A stretch of 59,703 nt of DNA from Tilletiopsis washingtonensis (GCF_003144115.1 NW_020311999.1:1-59703), one strand, 5' to 3'. Shown: positions 41,994 through 52,852, numbered from the stretch's first letter. The notes: generated by a model from the letters alone, not told the origin. Made by a program: numbers and translations.

Positions 41994-43754
41994 CTACGAC
42001 GGCGGCGGCTGCGCACTGCGGGCGCGCCGCGGCGGCCCGCCGGCGCTGGCGGTCCAGGTGTTGCTGCGGCGGCGCCCCGCCTCGGTGAGTGTCCGCTGGC
42101 CCTCTCGCCGGCGCATGAGCCCCGACACGAAGCTCGGCACGGCTGCCGGCGGCGACGTGGCAGCGGTCTCGATCTGCACGCGCTCGAGCGCGCCCGCGAC
42201 GCCCGTCTCGTCGCGCGACATGCGCCGTGCCTTGTGCGCGTGCGGCGGCAGCGGCGGCCCGACGTCGTGCATAGAGGCCGCCTCGCTCATCACGGCGTCC
42301 TCGTCGTCGGTGTCCTGCCGGCGCCGCTTGCTGCCCTCTGCCGCGAGGCTGGCGCTGCGCGAGAGAGTCGCCGACTGCGCCTTGTGCGCGAGCCAGCTGG
42401 GCACCAAGCCTTCACGCGAGGGCGTCTCGGGTACGTGCAGCGAACGCGAGCGGGGCGAAGACGCCAGGACGCGCGGCGAGCCCGTGGCCGGCGAGCTGAG
42501 CGCCATGCGCGCGCGCCAGTAGCGCCCAAGCTTGCGCTTCAGCTCCTGGTCGCAGCCGATCGTCTCGGCCGTCGACACGACGCCCTCCCAGCGCACGCCG
42601 CCCGAGTCCATCGCCGCGGCGAGCGCGTCAAAGTCGCCAAAGTAGAGGTAGTGCAGGATGGCGGAGAAGGCGACGGGATCGGGCAGCGGCAGCAGCACGA
42701 CGGGCGCGAGGCCGTCGTGCGAGCGCGAGAGGCGCGGCCGGCCGGGCCCGGCGTCGTCGCCGCGCGCCGGCGAGCCGGGCGCCGAGGCGGGAGTCGTGTC
42801 CGCCAGGATGCGCCGGAAGAGCGAGCTCTGCGTGGTGAGGTAGTCGGCGTGCACGCGGAAGGTGAGCTTCGTCAGGGGCAGGGACGGCGTGTGCACGGCG
42901 TCGCCGGCGGACGGTGCCGGCGCCTTGCTGCCTGGCTTCTCCGACAGGCCGGGCGCAGAGGCGCGCCGCTGCTCGAGGTAGCTTGTCGGCGGTGCTTGGG
43001 GCTCTGCTGCTGCCATCGCGGTGGGCCACTTGCTGGCGCTGGCACGCGACAGCTGCGTCTGCGCCGAGGAGGGCGCCGTGGACGCCGACGACGGAAGCTG
43101 CGGCGAGCCCGGCTCCGTCGACAGGTCCGACATGGCGTCCGAGGCACGCCGCGCGGCGTCGCTTGCCGCCGGCTCGCCGTCGGCTGCCATGCCCCTCCGC
43201 CGCCGGCCGAAGAGGCGGCTCGACTGGCCCGGCTGGTCGATCCACGGCGTCTTTTGCGGCGACACGGCGGAGGGCCTTCTTGGCGCCGCCGCCCCGCGCG
43301 CCGGCAGCGGCGAGCGGCGCAGCGGCGTCGTCGGCACGCCGCCGGGCGCGATGGCTCCGCTGAGCGGCACGAGCACGACGAGGTCGGACGTCTCTGGCCG
43401 CGTCCAGAAGTACGGCGCGAGGCGGTGCAGGCGCGCGACGATCTGCGGCAGCGGCACGCCCTGCACCTGCGGCGGCCCCGGCGGCGAGACGGCGTCCGCC
43501 GGCTCGGCGCGGAAGGCGTGGCTGTCGCTGCGGCTGCGCAGGCAGGGCCCGCCAAGCTGCAGCGGTGCCGGTCCCAGCGGCGTCGGCGGCGGCGCGGCCG
43601 GCTGTGCGGCGGCGGTCTTGTTGTCGTCGGAGGCCTTGGGCGTGCGGCTCAGCGAGGTGTCGGGCGTGCCGGCATCGAGCTCCTGGGACGCTGGCGGCGT
43701 CGCGGGCGGCGAGGCGCCGGCGCTGGAGCCGGATGGCGCCGGATCGTCGACCAT
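41994..43754 (-). CDS. BTB/POZ-like domain protein
   Basis: A single exon of 587 codons (586 aa). In the middle, KLTFRVHADYLTTQSSLFRRIL is followed after an insert by VVLLPLPDPVAFSAILHYLYFGD and VRWEGVVSTAETIGCDQELKRKLGRYW; this is how fungal BTB/POZ domains read (VH...L...S..F, then LPDP.AF..IL.YLY.G). An upstream strand, SDLVVLVPLSG, may form part of the same fold, separated by a long disordered insert. The N- and C-terminal regions are Ser/Pro-rich, with a basic KRRRQD cluster that could be a nuclear signal. BTB proteins usually dimerise or bind Cul3, but the partner is not known. Start chosen at the first ATG (MVDDPAPSG). Confidence 0.7.
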   Translation of the reverse strand: MVDDPAPSGSSAGASPPATPPASQELDAGTPDTSLSRTPKASDDNKTAAAQPAAPPPTPLGPAPLQLGGPCLRSRSDSHAFRAEPADAVSPPGPPQVQGVPLPQIVARLHRLAPYFWTRPETSDLVVLVPLSGAIAPGGVPTTPLRRSPLPARGAAAPRRPSAVSPQKTPWIDQPGQSSRLFGRRRRGMAADGEPAASDAARRASDAMSDLSTEPGSPQLPSSASTAPSSAQTQLSRASASKWPTAMAAAEPQAPPTSYLEQRRASAPGLSEKPGSKAPAPSAGDAVHTPSLPLTKLTFRVHADYLTTQSSLFRRILADTTPASAPGSPARGDDAGPGRPRLSRSHDGLAPVVLLPLPDPVAFSAILHYLYFGDFDALAAAMDSGGVRWEGVVSTAETIGCDQELKRKLGRYWRARMALSSPATGSPRVLASSPRSRSLHVPETPSREGLVPSWLAHKAQSATLSRSASLAAEGSKRRRQDTDDEDAVMSEAASMHDVGPPLPPHAHKARRMSRDETGVAGALERVQIETAATSPPAAVPSFVSGLMRRREGQRTLTEAGRRRSNTWTASAGGPPRRARSAQPPPS

Positions 43755-45500
43755 GGTTGTAGGCCTCGGCGAGGGGCGCGAGACAGGCTCGCAATGAGGG
43801 AGGGCGGAGAGTGCACTCTGCTGAGCGCAATGAGGAGACAGAAAGGGGAAACGGCGAGGGCGCGGCGCAGGGCGGCGCGGCTCCGAGCGCTGCCTTCTTA
43901 TTGTCCGCAGCGAGGCGGCTCTTGTTGTGTGCGGCTGCTTGGCCGGGCGGCTAGCGTGGGCAGCCGAGGGGACAGCTGCAGGTGTGCATTCATCCGCTGC
44001 ACAGGCGGGCGACCGAGGCTCAGGGCCTTGTCCTGCTTCGGGCGGCGCCTTGTGGTCGGCGAGGAGCAGCGCCGCGCGGCGCCTCCTCGCCCATGCCGCT
44101 CGACGCGCGCGCGTCAAATCGGCTACAAACGCCTCGCGACGCGCCCTTGTCCGGCCTCGAGACCGTCACGCCGGCGCATCGGCCGCGCCTGCGCTGTCGC
44201 CTCTGCCGTGCAATCATGCCCACAGTGCATGGCCCTCGCCTCCCGAGGGCGCCACAGCGGAGCTCCGCCGTTCTCACGCTACGACGGAGCAGCAGAGCTT
44301 TGGTCGTGGCCAGAACCAGGCCGCCTCTGACTTCTATCAACAGGGCCGGGAGACGGACGAGCGCTGTGCCTGCGAGTAGGACCGAGGCGAGCCGCACGAT
44401 GTGCCCTTGTGCGCGCCGGCCTACGCCGAGCGCGTCTTGTCCTCGCCCTCGCTGGCGAGCTTGACGGGAGCCGTCGGATTCCATGCACGTCATTTTGCGC
44501 TGGTTCGCTCCACCTTCTTGTCCGCGCCTCTGCATCGCAGCGCAGCGGAACAGCGAGGAGGAAACGGCGAAATGCGATGCGCAGGCTGTTCGGCTCGCGG
44601 GGCGCCGAGCACTTCCGACGGCCTGCGATCGCGACAGGCCTGCCCTTCCGCTCGTGCGAAGTGAGACGGACATGCGGAAGGCGGAACAAGCGGAGGCATC
44701 CCGTGCGGCGGCTGTTGGCCCGAACAGTGCGCCGTACCCATGCGAGCACCACAAGACCTCCCGCCGGGGTCAAGCGAGGTCTGGGAGCGAGGTGCCGCCC
44801 GCGCGTCGTGTTCCTCTGTCGCCTCCGCTGCGGCCTCGGCATGGTCCCTGGACCCTGCTTTGCTCAGCAAGCAGCGGCTCAGAAGGTTTCGCAGGTAGCG
44901 CAGGCGCAACGCAGCGCTTGTCGCGGCAGCTCCAAGCGGGCCTCGCGGCACGGCGAGCTTCCGAGCGCGGCAGGACGGCAGGTGAGCTGCGGCTCAGCCG
45001 AGGCACCGCCCGTGTGCGCTCAGACGCCGCCAGAAACCGGGCACTGGCGCCGAAGGCGCGAAGGAAGAAGCGAGCGGCGCGTGCCTCTTGGCGAGCACAA
45101 GAGGATGCGCGTCGTGCGCGCCACGCGTCGAAACGAGGACAAGAGATTCGTGCCGCCGCTGCCATGCGCGTGGAAAGGCCTCTGATGCTGCGCAGCATCG
45201 CAGCTCGGTCCGTCCGAGCAGGTCACGAGGACATTCCGCGGAAGCTAGACACACCATGGAAGACCCTGTCTGGGCTCGCAGCACCGGCGGCAGCTCTCGA
45301 CGGGCTCTCGGCGCGGGTGAGCGAGCCGTGTGCAGGCTGTTTCCCACGCCAGTCTCGCCCCCCTGTGCGGACCGCCGGTGGGGCGCCCGATGAGGAGCGG
45401 ACCCTGCAGGCACACTTGCGTGTTGCGACTATGCCAGTGGGTGCAGGAACGATGTGGGGTGGTGTACAATGAGGGGAGAGCGTGACATGGCAGGTGCAGG
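43755..45500. other. Long gene-free interval
   Basis: 1746 bp upstream of the BTB-like gene and downstream of the membrane-protein gene. Long GC-driven frames run in several phases (up to about 330 codons), but none has a domain, signal peptide or splice-consistent structure. I see no RNA gene or repeat. It resembles the other 1.4-1.8 kb gaps of this window. Confidence 0.45.
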
Positions 45501-47712
45501 CTATGCAGAGGGAGCAGCAGGAGGCGCATCGGGCGCGGCGGCACCAGGGGACGGCAGGACGATGGGCGTGGCCGCGTGCGTGATGCCCGCGTCGCCGCCG
45601 GCATGCGGATCCAGCGAGCGCAGCGGTGCCGAGGGCGTCTGCTCCATGCCGGCCATGCGCAGCGCGAGGGCCCGCGCCTCGGCGCTCAGCACCGGCGGCG
45701 CCCCAGGCGGCACGCTCGACGCAGAGGCGCGCCGCGGCTTGCGCATCGGGCTTGCAGGGCTCTCGGCGGGGCTTGGCGCATCGCTCTCGCCGCTCACGAC
45801 ACTGCCTCGGCCGCGGAAGTGGCGCAGCCGGTACAGGCGGCCCGTGTTGTTCGGATCGCGCGCATCCTCGTCCGTCGGCTGCGCGCTGAGGAAGTCGGCG
45901 AGGCCGAGCTCCTTGTTGTGCTGCTCGCCAGACTCGAGCGACGAGGGCGAGACGTGCATGGGCGGCGCCGGCGCTGGCGCCACGCCGGGACTCGCCGTCG
46001 CGCCAGCGCTGCTGCCCGTCTCGGGCCGCTTCTCCGCTGCGCTGAGGTTCAGGTCGGAGCCCTCCCAGGAGTGCCGGCCGTCGCGCATGACGCGCTCGAC
46101 CAGCGAGCGCCCGCGCGAGCCGGAGCCGGAGCGGTCGGCGTAGACGGTGCGCGCCTCGAGCAGCACGATGCGCTGGCCGAGGATCGCCATCAGCGGCGCG
46201 TACAGCGGGATGAGCGCCTGCGAGTGGTCAGCAGGAGCTGTGTGGCGCGACACGTGCTGCTCACCTTGGCGTAGTACACCTCGGTGATCTCGAGGATGAA
46301 GTTGACGAGGTTAAAGGCCGTGGCGATGGCGAGATAGGACAGGCCGCTGCGTGCGTGCTGATGTCAGGCCATGCAGAAGGTGACACATCACCCCCACCCA
46401 CCTCGACACGAGTTGCTCGACGATCGGCGTGAGGCTGCGCCACTGCACCTTGAGCTTGTGCAAGAGGCGGATCGGCTTGCCGACGTCGCGGAAGTGGATC
46501 TGCGTGTCTGGCGGGCGCCCATCGTTGGAGATCTCGAGCAGGCGCCACAGTGAGATGCCGACGGTCGCCAGGTCCCTGCGGGCGCGGGTCAGCGCCGCAG
46601 AAGGGTGCCGTCGCGCGCACCGCAGAAGGGTGCCAGCTGCGCACACGCACATGAGCATCGCGAGGAGGTAGAAGTACGGCAGCGTATTGATGGCGCGGCC
46701 CGAGGCCGTGCGGTACGCCACGGGCATGCACGAGCCTGTGGTGGCGCGTGAGCACCTGCGGCAGAGCAAGAGCATGGCTTGCTCACCGTTGGCCATCAGC
46801 TCGTCGACGGAGAACCAGAGCAGTGCAAAGCTGCCGCCCGTCTGCAGCGCCATGAGCACGGCCAGCGCCCAGACCACACGGCGGTTCCAGCCCCAGATGG
46901 CGCACGCGCGCCAGCTGAAGACCAGCGCCACGGCGAACTGCACCGGCACGATGGACTGAGGCGATGTCAGCGCAGGCGAGGCGAGGCGTGTGGCTGGGCC
47001 ACGCACCAGCTGCTGATGCCGCAGACAGTCGTCGGACCCGAGCGTAAAGTCGTGCTGCGCAGAATGAGCGGATGTGCACGGCAGGCAGGCACGGCACTCA
47101 CGAAGATGGAGTACGCGGGCAGCACGACGGCCGGCACGGTGGCATAGCGCTGCGGCACATAGACTCAACTTCCGCACTGGGCGCTCGTTCTTGCTTACTG
47201 ACCACGAGCGCAAAGAGCAGCACATGCGGGCTGTCCCAGGCGCGCCGCCGGTAGAGGGCAATCTCCTGCGGCACGCTGGCGATGAACTCCCAGATGTAGA
47301 GCGTGAGGGCGGCGACGCAGACGTTGTTGATGATGAACTGCGCGCGTGTGTTAGTCTGCATGGGCCAGGAGTGGCTGCGACGGTGACGGTTGCTGGCTCG
47401 CCTTGCGCAAGACGGACGCTTCCGCCGTGCATCGCACAGCCGCACTTGCCGCAAGACCATACATCGGAGCCATCCACCGTGCCAGCTGCTCTGCCGCCCT
47501 GCCGCACCGACCGCATCCACCGCATCTGCCGCACGTCACATGTTGCACATGCCGCATCCCACACTCACCTGCTGCCGCACAAAGAGGTCAAACGAGAGCG
47601 GCGCGCCGTCGGGGCGCACGTTGCCCGTCCAGCCGGCGGGCGGCGCAATGGTGATGTTGCCGTAGCGGTAGCGCTCCTGCAGCACCTCTGCGCCGGGCGC
47701 AATGCCGTCCAT
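45501..47712 (-). CDS. Multi-spanning membrane protein of unknown function
   Basis: Nine exons: 47712-47569, 47337-47203, 47149-47102, 47054-47007, 46955-46787, 46735-46651, 46575-46402, 46346-46265, 46217-45501; 533 aa. After about 50 polar residues there are roughly seven hydrophobic segments, including VCVAALTLYIWEFIASV, VRYATVPAVVLPAYSIF, VPVQFAVALVFSWRACAIWG, VVWALAVLMALQTGGSFALL, TLPYFYLLAMLMDLATVG, LSYLAIATAFNLVNFIL and IPLYAPLMAILGQ. The order, with LFALVRYAT after the second helix start, recalls basidiomycete 7-TM proteins of the DUF6533 kind, but I do not claim that family. The last 230 residues form a cytosolic, Ser/Pro/Ala-rich tail with RHFRGRGSVV and possible phosphorylation sites. 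It could be a receptor or transport accessory. Intron 1 is 231 nt and TGCGGC-rich; intron 2 uses a GTCAGT donor. Confidence 0.75.
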
Positions 47713-49208
47713 GGCTGCGGCGTGCTGGCGCCGGCAGGCGCAGCGGAGGCGCGCAGGCCAGAGACGAGCGCGGCGCGGCCCGAGCTGCCGAGGGCGCGCG
47801 GAGGCAGCGGCAGAGAGGGGCGCGGCAGGGGCGAGCAGGCGTGGTCTGCAGTATAGAGTGCAGCACGTCGGAGTGGTCCAGGGATATGAGATGGTGGTGG
47901 TGTGAGCGCCGTCGTCGCCGGCGCCGAGACGAGGCCAGCGTCAGGAGCGTCGTTCGGCGCCCGGCACGGCGGCGAATGCGGAGCCCGGACTGCGGCGCAG
48001 CACGGGCACAGCGGCAGTCTGTTTTTTGGCGCGCGCGCCGTACGTCACCGCAGCATGCGGAGACGCCGAGGCAGCGCTGCGTCCCGACTGCGAGACACAA
48101 CATGGAGCTTCGCACAGCGAGCGGCCCTGAGATCGGGCGCGGATGCCTCTTGGCGAGGGTGCGCAGCCGCGCAGGGCGTGCGGGTGCCTTGCCCCAGCCG
48201 CCGGCGCAGAGACCGGGCGCCAAAGCTGGGGCCTGCGAGCGGCCTGCGATGGCGGCGTGGTGCGCCCGTCGCTGCTTCTCGGCCGAGTCAGAGGCGCCGC
48301 TGCTCACGCCCGCCGGCGGTGCTGACTGCGCCTTAGCCTCCGTTGGCGCAGCACACGCAAAGCCGACGGGGCAGCTCGGCCCTTGCCTGCCCCGCGGCAT
48401 GAGTTCGGAGGCAGCGAGATCCGCCGGACGGCGCGAGATCTGCTGCACCCCTGCCAAGCGGCACTCTATGCGGCTGAACGCGGCGCGGGCGTGCGTCGGC
48501 CTTCGGGGCTGAGGCTACCGCATGCCAAGGGGCCGTGGTGAGGGGTGCAGCAACGCACGGACTGGACCCCGTATTTTGAGCTCAACATTGCTGCTTCGTC
48601 AGCAGCGTCGACGACGCTGCGGTACGCCGAACACGAGGAGGTGTGGCACGCGGACGAGCTGCGCCTGCCGCTGGGCGCAGCGCCGCGTGGCGTGGGCGCA
48701 GCGGCGCTAAAGTGCGCGCCGTTGTGCCGCGCCGCATGCGCGCCGCACGCGACACACACCGACGCCGCCGTCCAAGGGGCATCTCCAGCGCTTCTTCTGA
48801 CCGCCTGCTGCGGCGGCAAACGTGCGCCAGGCACGCAGGGCGCAGCGTACCATGCGCTCCATGCGGTCGCGCGATCTCAGCTTGGCCCCTGGGCGAATCC
48901 AGCCGCGGCTACTTGGGGCGCTCGGCGATGCTGGCCGCGTGGTGCGCGCACGACCTCATGTCCCGTCGCCGAGCTCGCAGCGCCAGCGTCGTGCTGTGGG
49001 TGGCGGCACGACGGCACAGCAGCCTCGCTCCGTCGCGCGTATAAGAAGGCCGCCTCTCGCCCGCCCACCTCTCAGCTCTGCACACTTCGTCACCCTCTTT
49101 CGTCACCTCGCCTCTTCTTCTTCTTCTGCTCAACAGCTGGTCTGTTTTGCCTCTCTTTCTGCCTTCTCTTTGTTCCTCGCTCTCTCGCCTCTTCAAGCTC
49201 TTCACACC
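47713..49208. other. Long divergent intergenic region
   Basis: About 1.5 kb between the membrane-protein gene and the small secreted protein gene. No further gene is recognised. The right-hand end carries a TATA box and a pyrimidine-rich leader, described separately. Confidence 0.5.
49040..49206 (+). promoter_or_regulatory. TATA box and pyrimidine-rich leader of the secreted-protein gene
   Basis: TATAAGAAG begins at 49040, 169 bases before the start codon. Between about 49085 and 49206 the plus strand is almost all C and T (CTCTTCTTCTTCTTCTGC and similar). A TATA box followed by a CT-rich transcription-start region is the pattern of strongly expressed fungal genes; it is unusual in this window, where other leaders are GC-rich. 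Confidence 0.65.
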
Positions 49209-49606
49209 ATGTTCAGCAACGCGTCCAAGTTCCTGCTCCTCGTGCTCCTCGGCCTCAGCGCCTCGCTGCAGATCGCCGCGGCGCCCGTCGACACGACCGC
49301 CGAGCCGCTTGCGGCACGCGCGCCCCTCGGCGCCGCCTTCGGGCGCCTCGCCGGCAAGTTTGGCGGCAAGGGCGGCGCGGCGGGCAGCGCGGCCGGGGCC
49401 GGTGCCAAGAAGGGCGGCGGCGGCATGATGGGTGGCATGGGACTGGCGGCCGCTGGCACGCTGCCGTTCATGATCCCGTGAGTTCTGCGCAAGGACAAGT
49501 CCGGGCACGGAAAGCTGACCTCCGACACCCCGGCAGTGGCATGATGGGCGGCGACTCGTCGCAGCAGCAGCCTGCTCCGGCGCCTGCGCCGGCCCCGGCT
49601 GCCTGA
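49209..49606 (+). CDS. Small secreted glycine-rich protein
   Basis: Two exons: 49209-49477 and 49537-49606; 112 aa. A signal peptide (FLLLVLLGLSASLQIAAA) is followed by a short spacer, then a glycine/alanine/lysine-rich region (GGKGGAAGSAAGAGAKKGGG), methionine-glycine repeats (GGMMGGMG), a hydrophobic LAAAGTLPFMIP and a tail of alternating Ala-Pro. There are no cysteines. I recognise no family. Size, signal peptide and promoter type fit a small secreted or wall-associated protein, possibly abundant. The intron splits the PGMMGG segment and both exons stay in frame. Confidence 0.7.
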
Positions 49607-49807
49607 GCGCCTGCGCCACCGAGATACCGTGGGTGCACTGCTGCTCGTCCGCAACGACATCTTCTGACGCCGCCGCCACAGTAGCAGATTGCGCATCACC
49701 CCTTGCACCTCTGGCCCGTACGCGCGGCGATGCTGCTCCGTCAATGCGATGCCTCATGTGTGACCCTGTCTGACGCGAGAAGCCTCGCCGCATTAATTGT
49801 CCCCCCC

Positions 49808-50452
49808 TCACGCCACCACCTCGCCCTTCTTGACCTCCTTGCCCGTCTTCTTGATCTTCTCCAGCACCGTCTCGTACGGCGCCGTGCCCTTGACCACGAC
49901 GGTCTGTGTCTCGAGCGAGACGTCAAAGGAGGAGACGCCTGGGTTCGCAGAAGGGGGTGTGAGCGGGGCAGGGCAATACGCCTGGGCGGCGTGCACCTCG
50001 AGGCAGCTTGGGCTGCGCTGAACAGCTTGCGGCCATGCGGCCCGGAGCATTGCCCGCCACATGCCGCCGATGTCTGGCTCTGCGAAGCGCGACGCCACGA
50101 GGCCCTCGCAACGCGGCGCCCACGCGCGACGCCTCATCGCGCCCCCCCGGTCGCCGGGTACCTCGCGCGCTCGGCCCACGCTCTCACTCGTGGGCGCGCT
50201 GCAGCTGCTGAGTGAGGCTCGTGCCCGCGCCGCCACGCCCTGCACCTCGCGGCTCTGCCCTCCCGCGCAGCCCAGCGCGCGACGGCCTCGGACTCACCGT
50301 CCAGCTTGCCGAGCACGCGCGACACGGCGCCGCTGCAGCCGCCGCACGTCATGACGACCTCGAAGCGGTACTCGTGCTGTGCGGGGAGGCGCGCGCCGAT
50401 CAGCCAGGCGGAGCAGCGGGGCGCAACACGAGCCTGCCCTCACTTCTGCCAT
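49808..50452 (-). CDS. ATX1: Atx1-type copper chaperone
   Basis: Three exons: 50452-50444 (only ATG GCA GAA), 50376-50298, 49938-49808; 72 aa. The copper-binding loop MTCGGC (residues 12-17) sits in the heavy-metal-associated fold, and KIKKTGKEVKKG near the end supplies the conserved lysines. Atx1 carries Cu(I) from the plasma membrane to the Ccc2-type ATPase in the Golgi, from which copper reaches secreted multicopper oxidases. The oxidase at the left end of this window would be a plausible client, although the two genes are far apart. Intron 2 is 359 nt, unusually long for such a small gene. Confidence 0.9.
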
Positions 50453-51345
50453 GGTCTGGAGAGAGAGGCCGCCGTGGAGGATGGGGAGAGGGAGGCGAGG
50501 AGGCGGGGCAGCCGGCTCGGTGCCGTGCGCTCACGCCAACGTCCGTGCGCGGCCAGCGGGGTGAGAGTCGCACGCGCAGCTGCTTGAAGTTGACAGCGAG
50601 CAAGAAGAAGCAAGCAGCTGAGCCGCCGCCGCACGCGCCGCCCACCGCCGTCGTGTCTCCGCGAAATTCGCAGCACCCGGGCGGAGCTCGGTGCCCTGCA
50701 CGCTGCGCTCATCGCGCAGGCACCGCATGCACAAGGCGTCTCGCCGCGCCGAGGGGCCGCGCGAAGCGCTGTCCGCCTCGCCAGCACCAGTCGCCCGTGC
50801 CAGGCGCACCAGGCGGGCAGGTCTGTGCCGCGAGGGTCAGCACGCAGCACGGGCGAGCGGTCGACTCTGCCTGCCTGCTGGGCTGCTGTCCACATGCGCC
50901 GCCGCCGTGACGCTGCGGGAGCGGCTGCTGGCGGCGTGCTGGCGGCGTGCTGGCGGCAGCGGCCGCGCGCGTGGTGTTGGCGCGGCAGCGGCTATGTGTG
51001 TGCTGGACCCTCGGCGGCGTGCGCCGTCGATCTTGGGCGTGCAGCGCGTGCATGAGCCACGCCGACAGCGGCCGCGCGGCCGTGCTGCCCGCCTGCGCGC
51101 AGAGGCCGAAGATGTTGGGCCTGTCTGGCGCTGGACGGAGCTGACGCAGGCAGTCGGCCAGCCACGGCGCCCTCCAGGCACGCACGCCGCACGGGGTTCT
51201 CTCGCTCGGTCTCGCTCGCCTTCCCTGCCCAGAAGAACGGTTCGACGTCTCTGCTGCTGGCACTCGCTGCCCCTCGCGCCTTCTTCCCGACCCCCACCCA
51301 CCCCCACCACCGCCCCTCGCCCCACCCCCACCCCACCTGCCCGCC
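50453..51345. other. Divergent intergenic region
   Basis: About 0.9 kb between ATX1 and the HAD phosphatase gene. No gene is recognised. The last 60 bases before the phosphatase ATG are a C/A-rich leader (CCCCCACCCACCCCC type). Confidence 0.5.
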
Positions 51346-52852
51346 ATGGCCAAGTACGCCAACGCCAAGATGGTCTTCCTGAGTGCGTGCCGCGTGTTGC
51401 ATGCGTCTTTGCGCATGACTGACGCCGCGCTCCGCGCCTCCAGCCGACTTTGAGTGCGTGGGATGGGCGCGCCGTGCATGCTTGCTGCCGCGGGTCACGC
51501 CTTTCATGCCTGCTGACCCTTGCCACGCAGCGGCACGATTACGATGCTCGACTCCAACGACCACATGGTCGACACGTGCGGCATGGGCTACACGGAGCGC
51601 CGCAAGATCAACGAGGAGATCATCCACGAGCGCACCTCGTACCAGGACGGCTTCCGCACCATGGTCGAGAGCGTCAAGCGCCCCTTCAAGGAGATGGAGG
51701 AGCTCGTGCGCCGCGGTGAGTCTCGTGCGCAGCGCAGCAGCAAGAAGAGAGCAAGAGGGCGAAGCGGCGCACGCGGGCGCAGCAGCAGAGAGCGAAGCGA
51801 AGCAGCAGCGCGCAGAAGGTGAACGAGGCGTGCATGGAGTGCGCTGCTGTGTGCGCCGTGCTCGCACACCTCTGCGTGCATGGAGTGCGCTGCTGTGTGC
51901 GCCGTGCTCGCACACCTCTGCGTGCATGGAGTGCGCTGCTGTGTGCGCCGTACTCGCACACCTCTGCGTGCATGGAGTGCGCTGCTATGTGCGCCGTACT
52001 TGCACACCTCGCCTCACATCGCCGCGCGTCTGCGCTCGAGCACGCTGCGGCGCGCGGCGCCTGCTTCTACTTGTCATCTCGCCTCCTGCGCACTGCCTGG
52101 CCTGGCCTCTCTCGCCTGTCTGCTCGCGCTCACGCGCGCCGCGCAGACGTCACGCTGGACCCCAAGTTCAAGGAGTTCCACGCCTACGCCAAGAAGCACG
52201 ACATTCCCATCGTCGTCGTGTCGTCGGGCATGACGCCCATCATCCGCAGCATCTTTGCCAACCTCATCGGCGAGGAGGATGCCAACTCGATCGACGTCAT
52301 CTCCAACGAGGTCAAGTTTACCGACAAGGAGCAGGTCGGCAACACGTGGGAGCTCGTCTACCGCCACCCCGACAGGTGCGTGCCAGAGGTGCCCAGGCCC
52401 AGCAGCGCGCTCACTCCCCTTCCTCGCAGCCACTTCGGCCACGACAAGTCCCTCTCGATCCTGCCCTACCGCGAGCTCGAGAACCCGCCGCTGCTCTTCT
52501 TCGCCGGCGACGGCATGTGAGTGGTGGCAGCGACGGGCGCCGACGCTGGCCGCACTAACGCCCACGCCAGCTCGGACATGTCTGCCGCGCGCCACGCCGA
52601 CGTGCTCTTTGTCAAAGACAAGCAGGACAACGACCTCAAGACGTACGTCGACAAGTACAAGATTCCCTACACCATCTTCAAGGACTGGGGCGTGATCCAG
52701 GACATGGTCGAGAAGGTGAGGCCAGCAGAGAAGCGCCTGGCTTCTGCAACGCGCGCGCAATGCTGACCCCCCCTCGCGCCCAGATCGTCGACGGCAAGAT
52801 CGACATCGACTCGCTGCGCAAGCCCAAGGGCTACATGACCGAGTCGAGCTAG
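51346..52852 (+). CDS. HAD-superfamily phosphatase (Psp/YNL010W-like)
   Basis: Seven exons: 51346-51382, 51444-51453, 51531-51715, 52147-52375, 52430-52516, 52571-52715, 52784-52852; 253 aa. HAD motif I is TDFDGT (Asp14 nucleophile, Asp16 acid), motif II is VVVSSGM and motif III is FAGDGISDMSAARHADVLF. The family includes phosphoserine phosphatase and the yeast protein YNL010W, a small-molecule phosphatase-like enzyme; the exact substrate is not clear. The 10-nt exon 2 supplies the middle of motif I: it joins MVFL to DGTIT, so correct splicing of this tiny exon is essential for activity. The third intron (51716-52146, 431 nt) holds a tandem array of 46-bp units. Confidence 0.85.
51832..52009. 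repeat. 46-bp minisatellite inside a phosphatase intron
   Basis: Four head-to-tail units beginning GCATGGAGTGCGCTGCT start at 51832, 51878, 51924 and 51970, exactly 46 bases apart; the fourth is cut after about 40 bases. The first two are identical, and later ones collect single changes (GTGCTC to GTACTC to GTACTT), so the array probably grew by copying from the left. It lies wholly within intron 3 of the HAD phosphatase gene. Confidence 0.93.

Noticed and set aside
41109-44330. 1073-codon plus-strand open frame covering the SRS2 end and the BTB-like gene
   Set aside because: Its first part is genuine SRS2 coding sequence, but SRS2 ends at 41853 after splicing; the rest is an Arg-rich antisense frame of the BTB-like gene.
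43800-45450. Several long frames (up to about 330 codons) in the gap upstream of the BTB-like gene
   Set aside because: Composition is that of random high-GC sequence; no signal peptide, domain or consistent intron structure was found.
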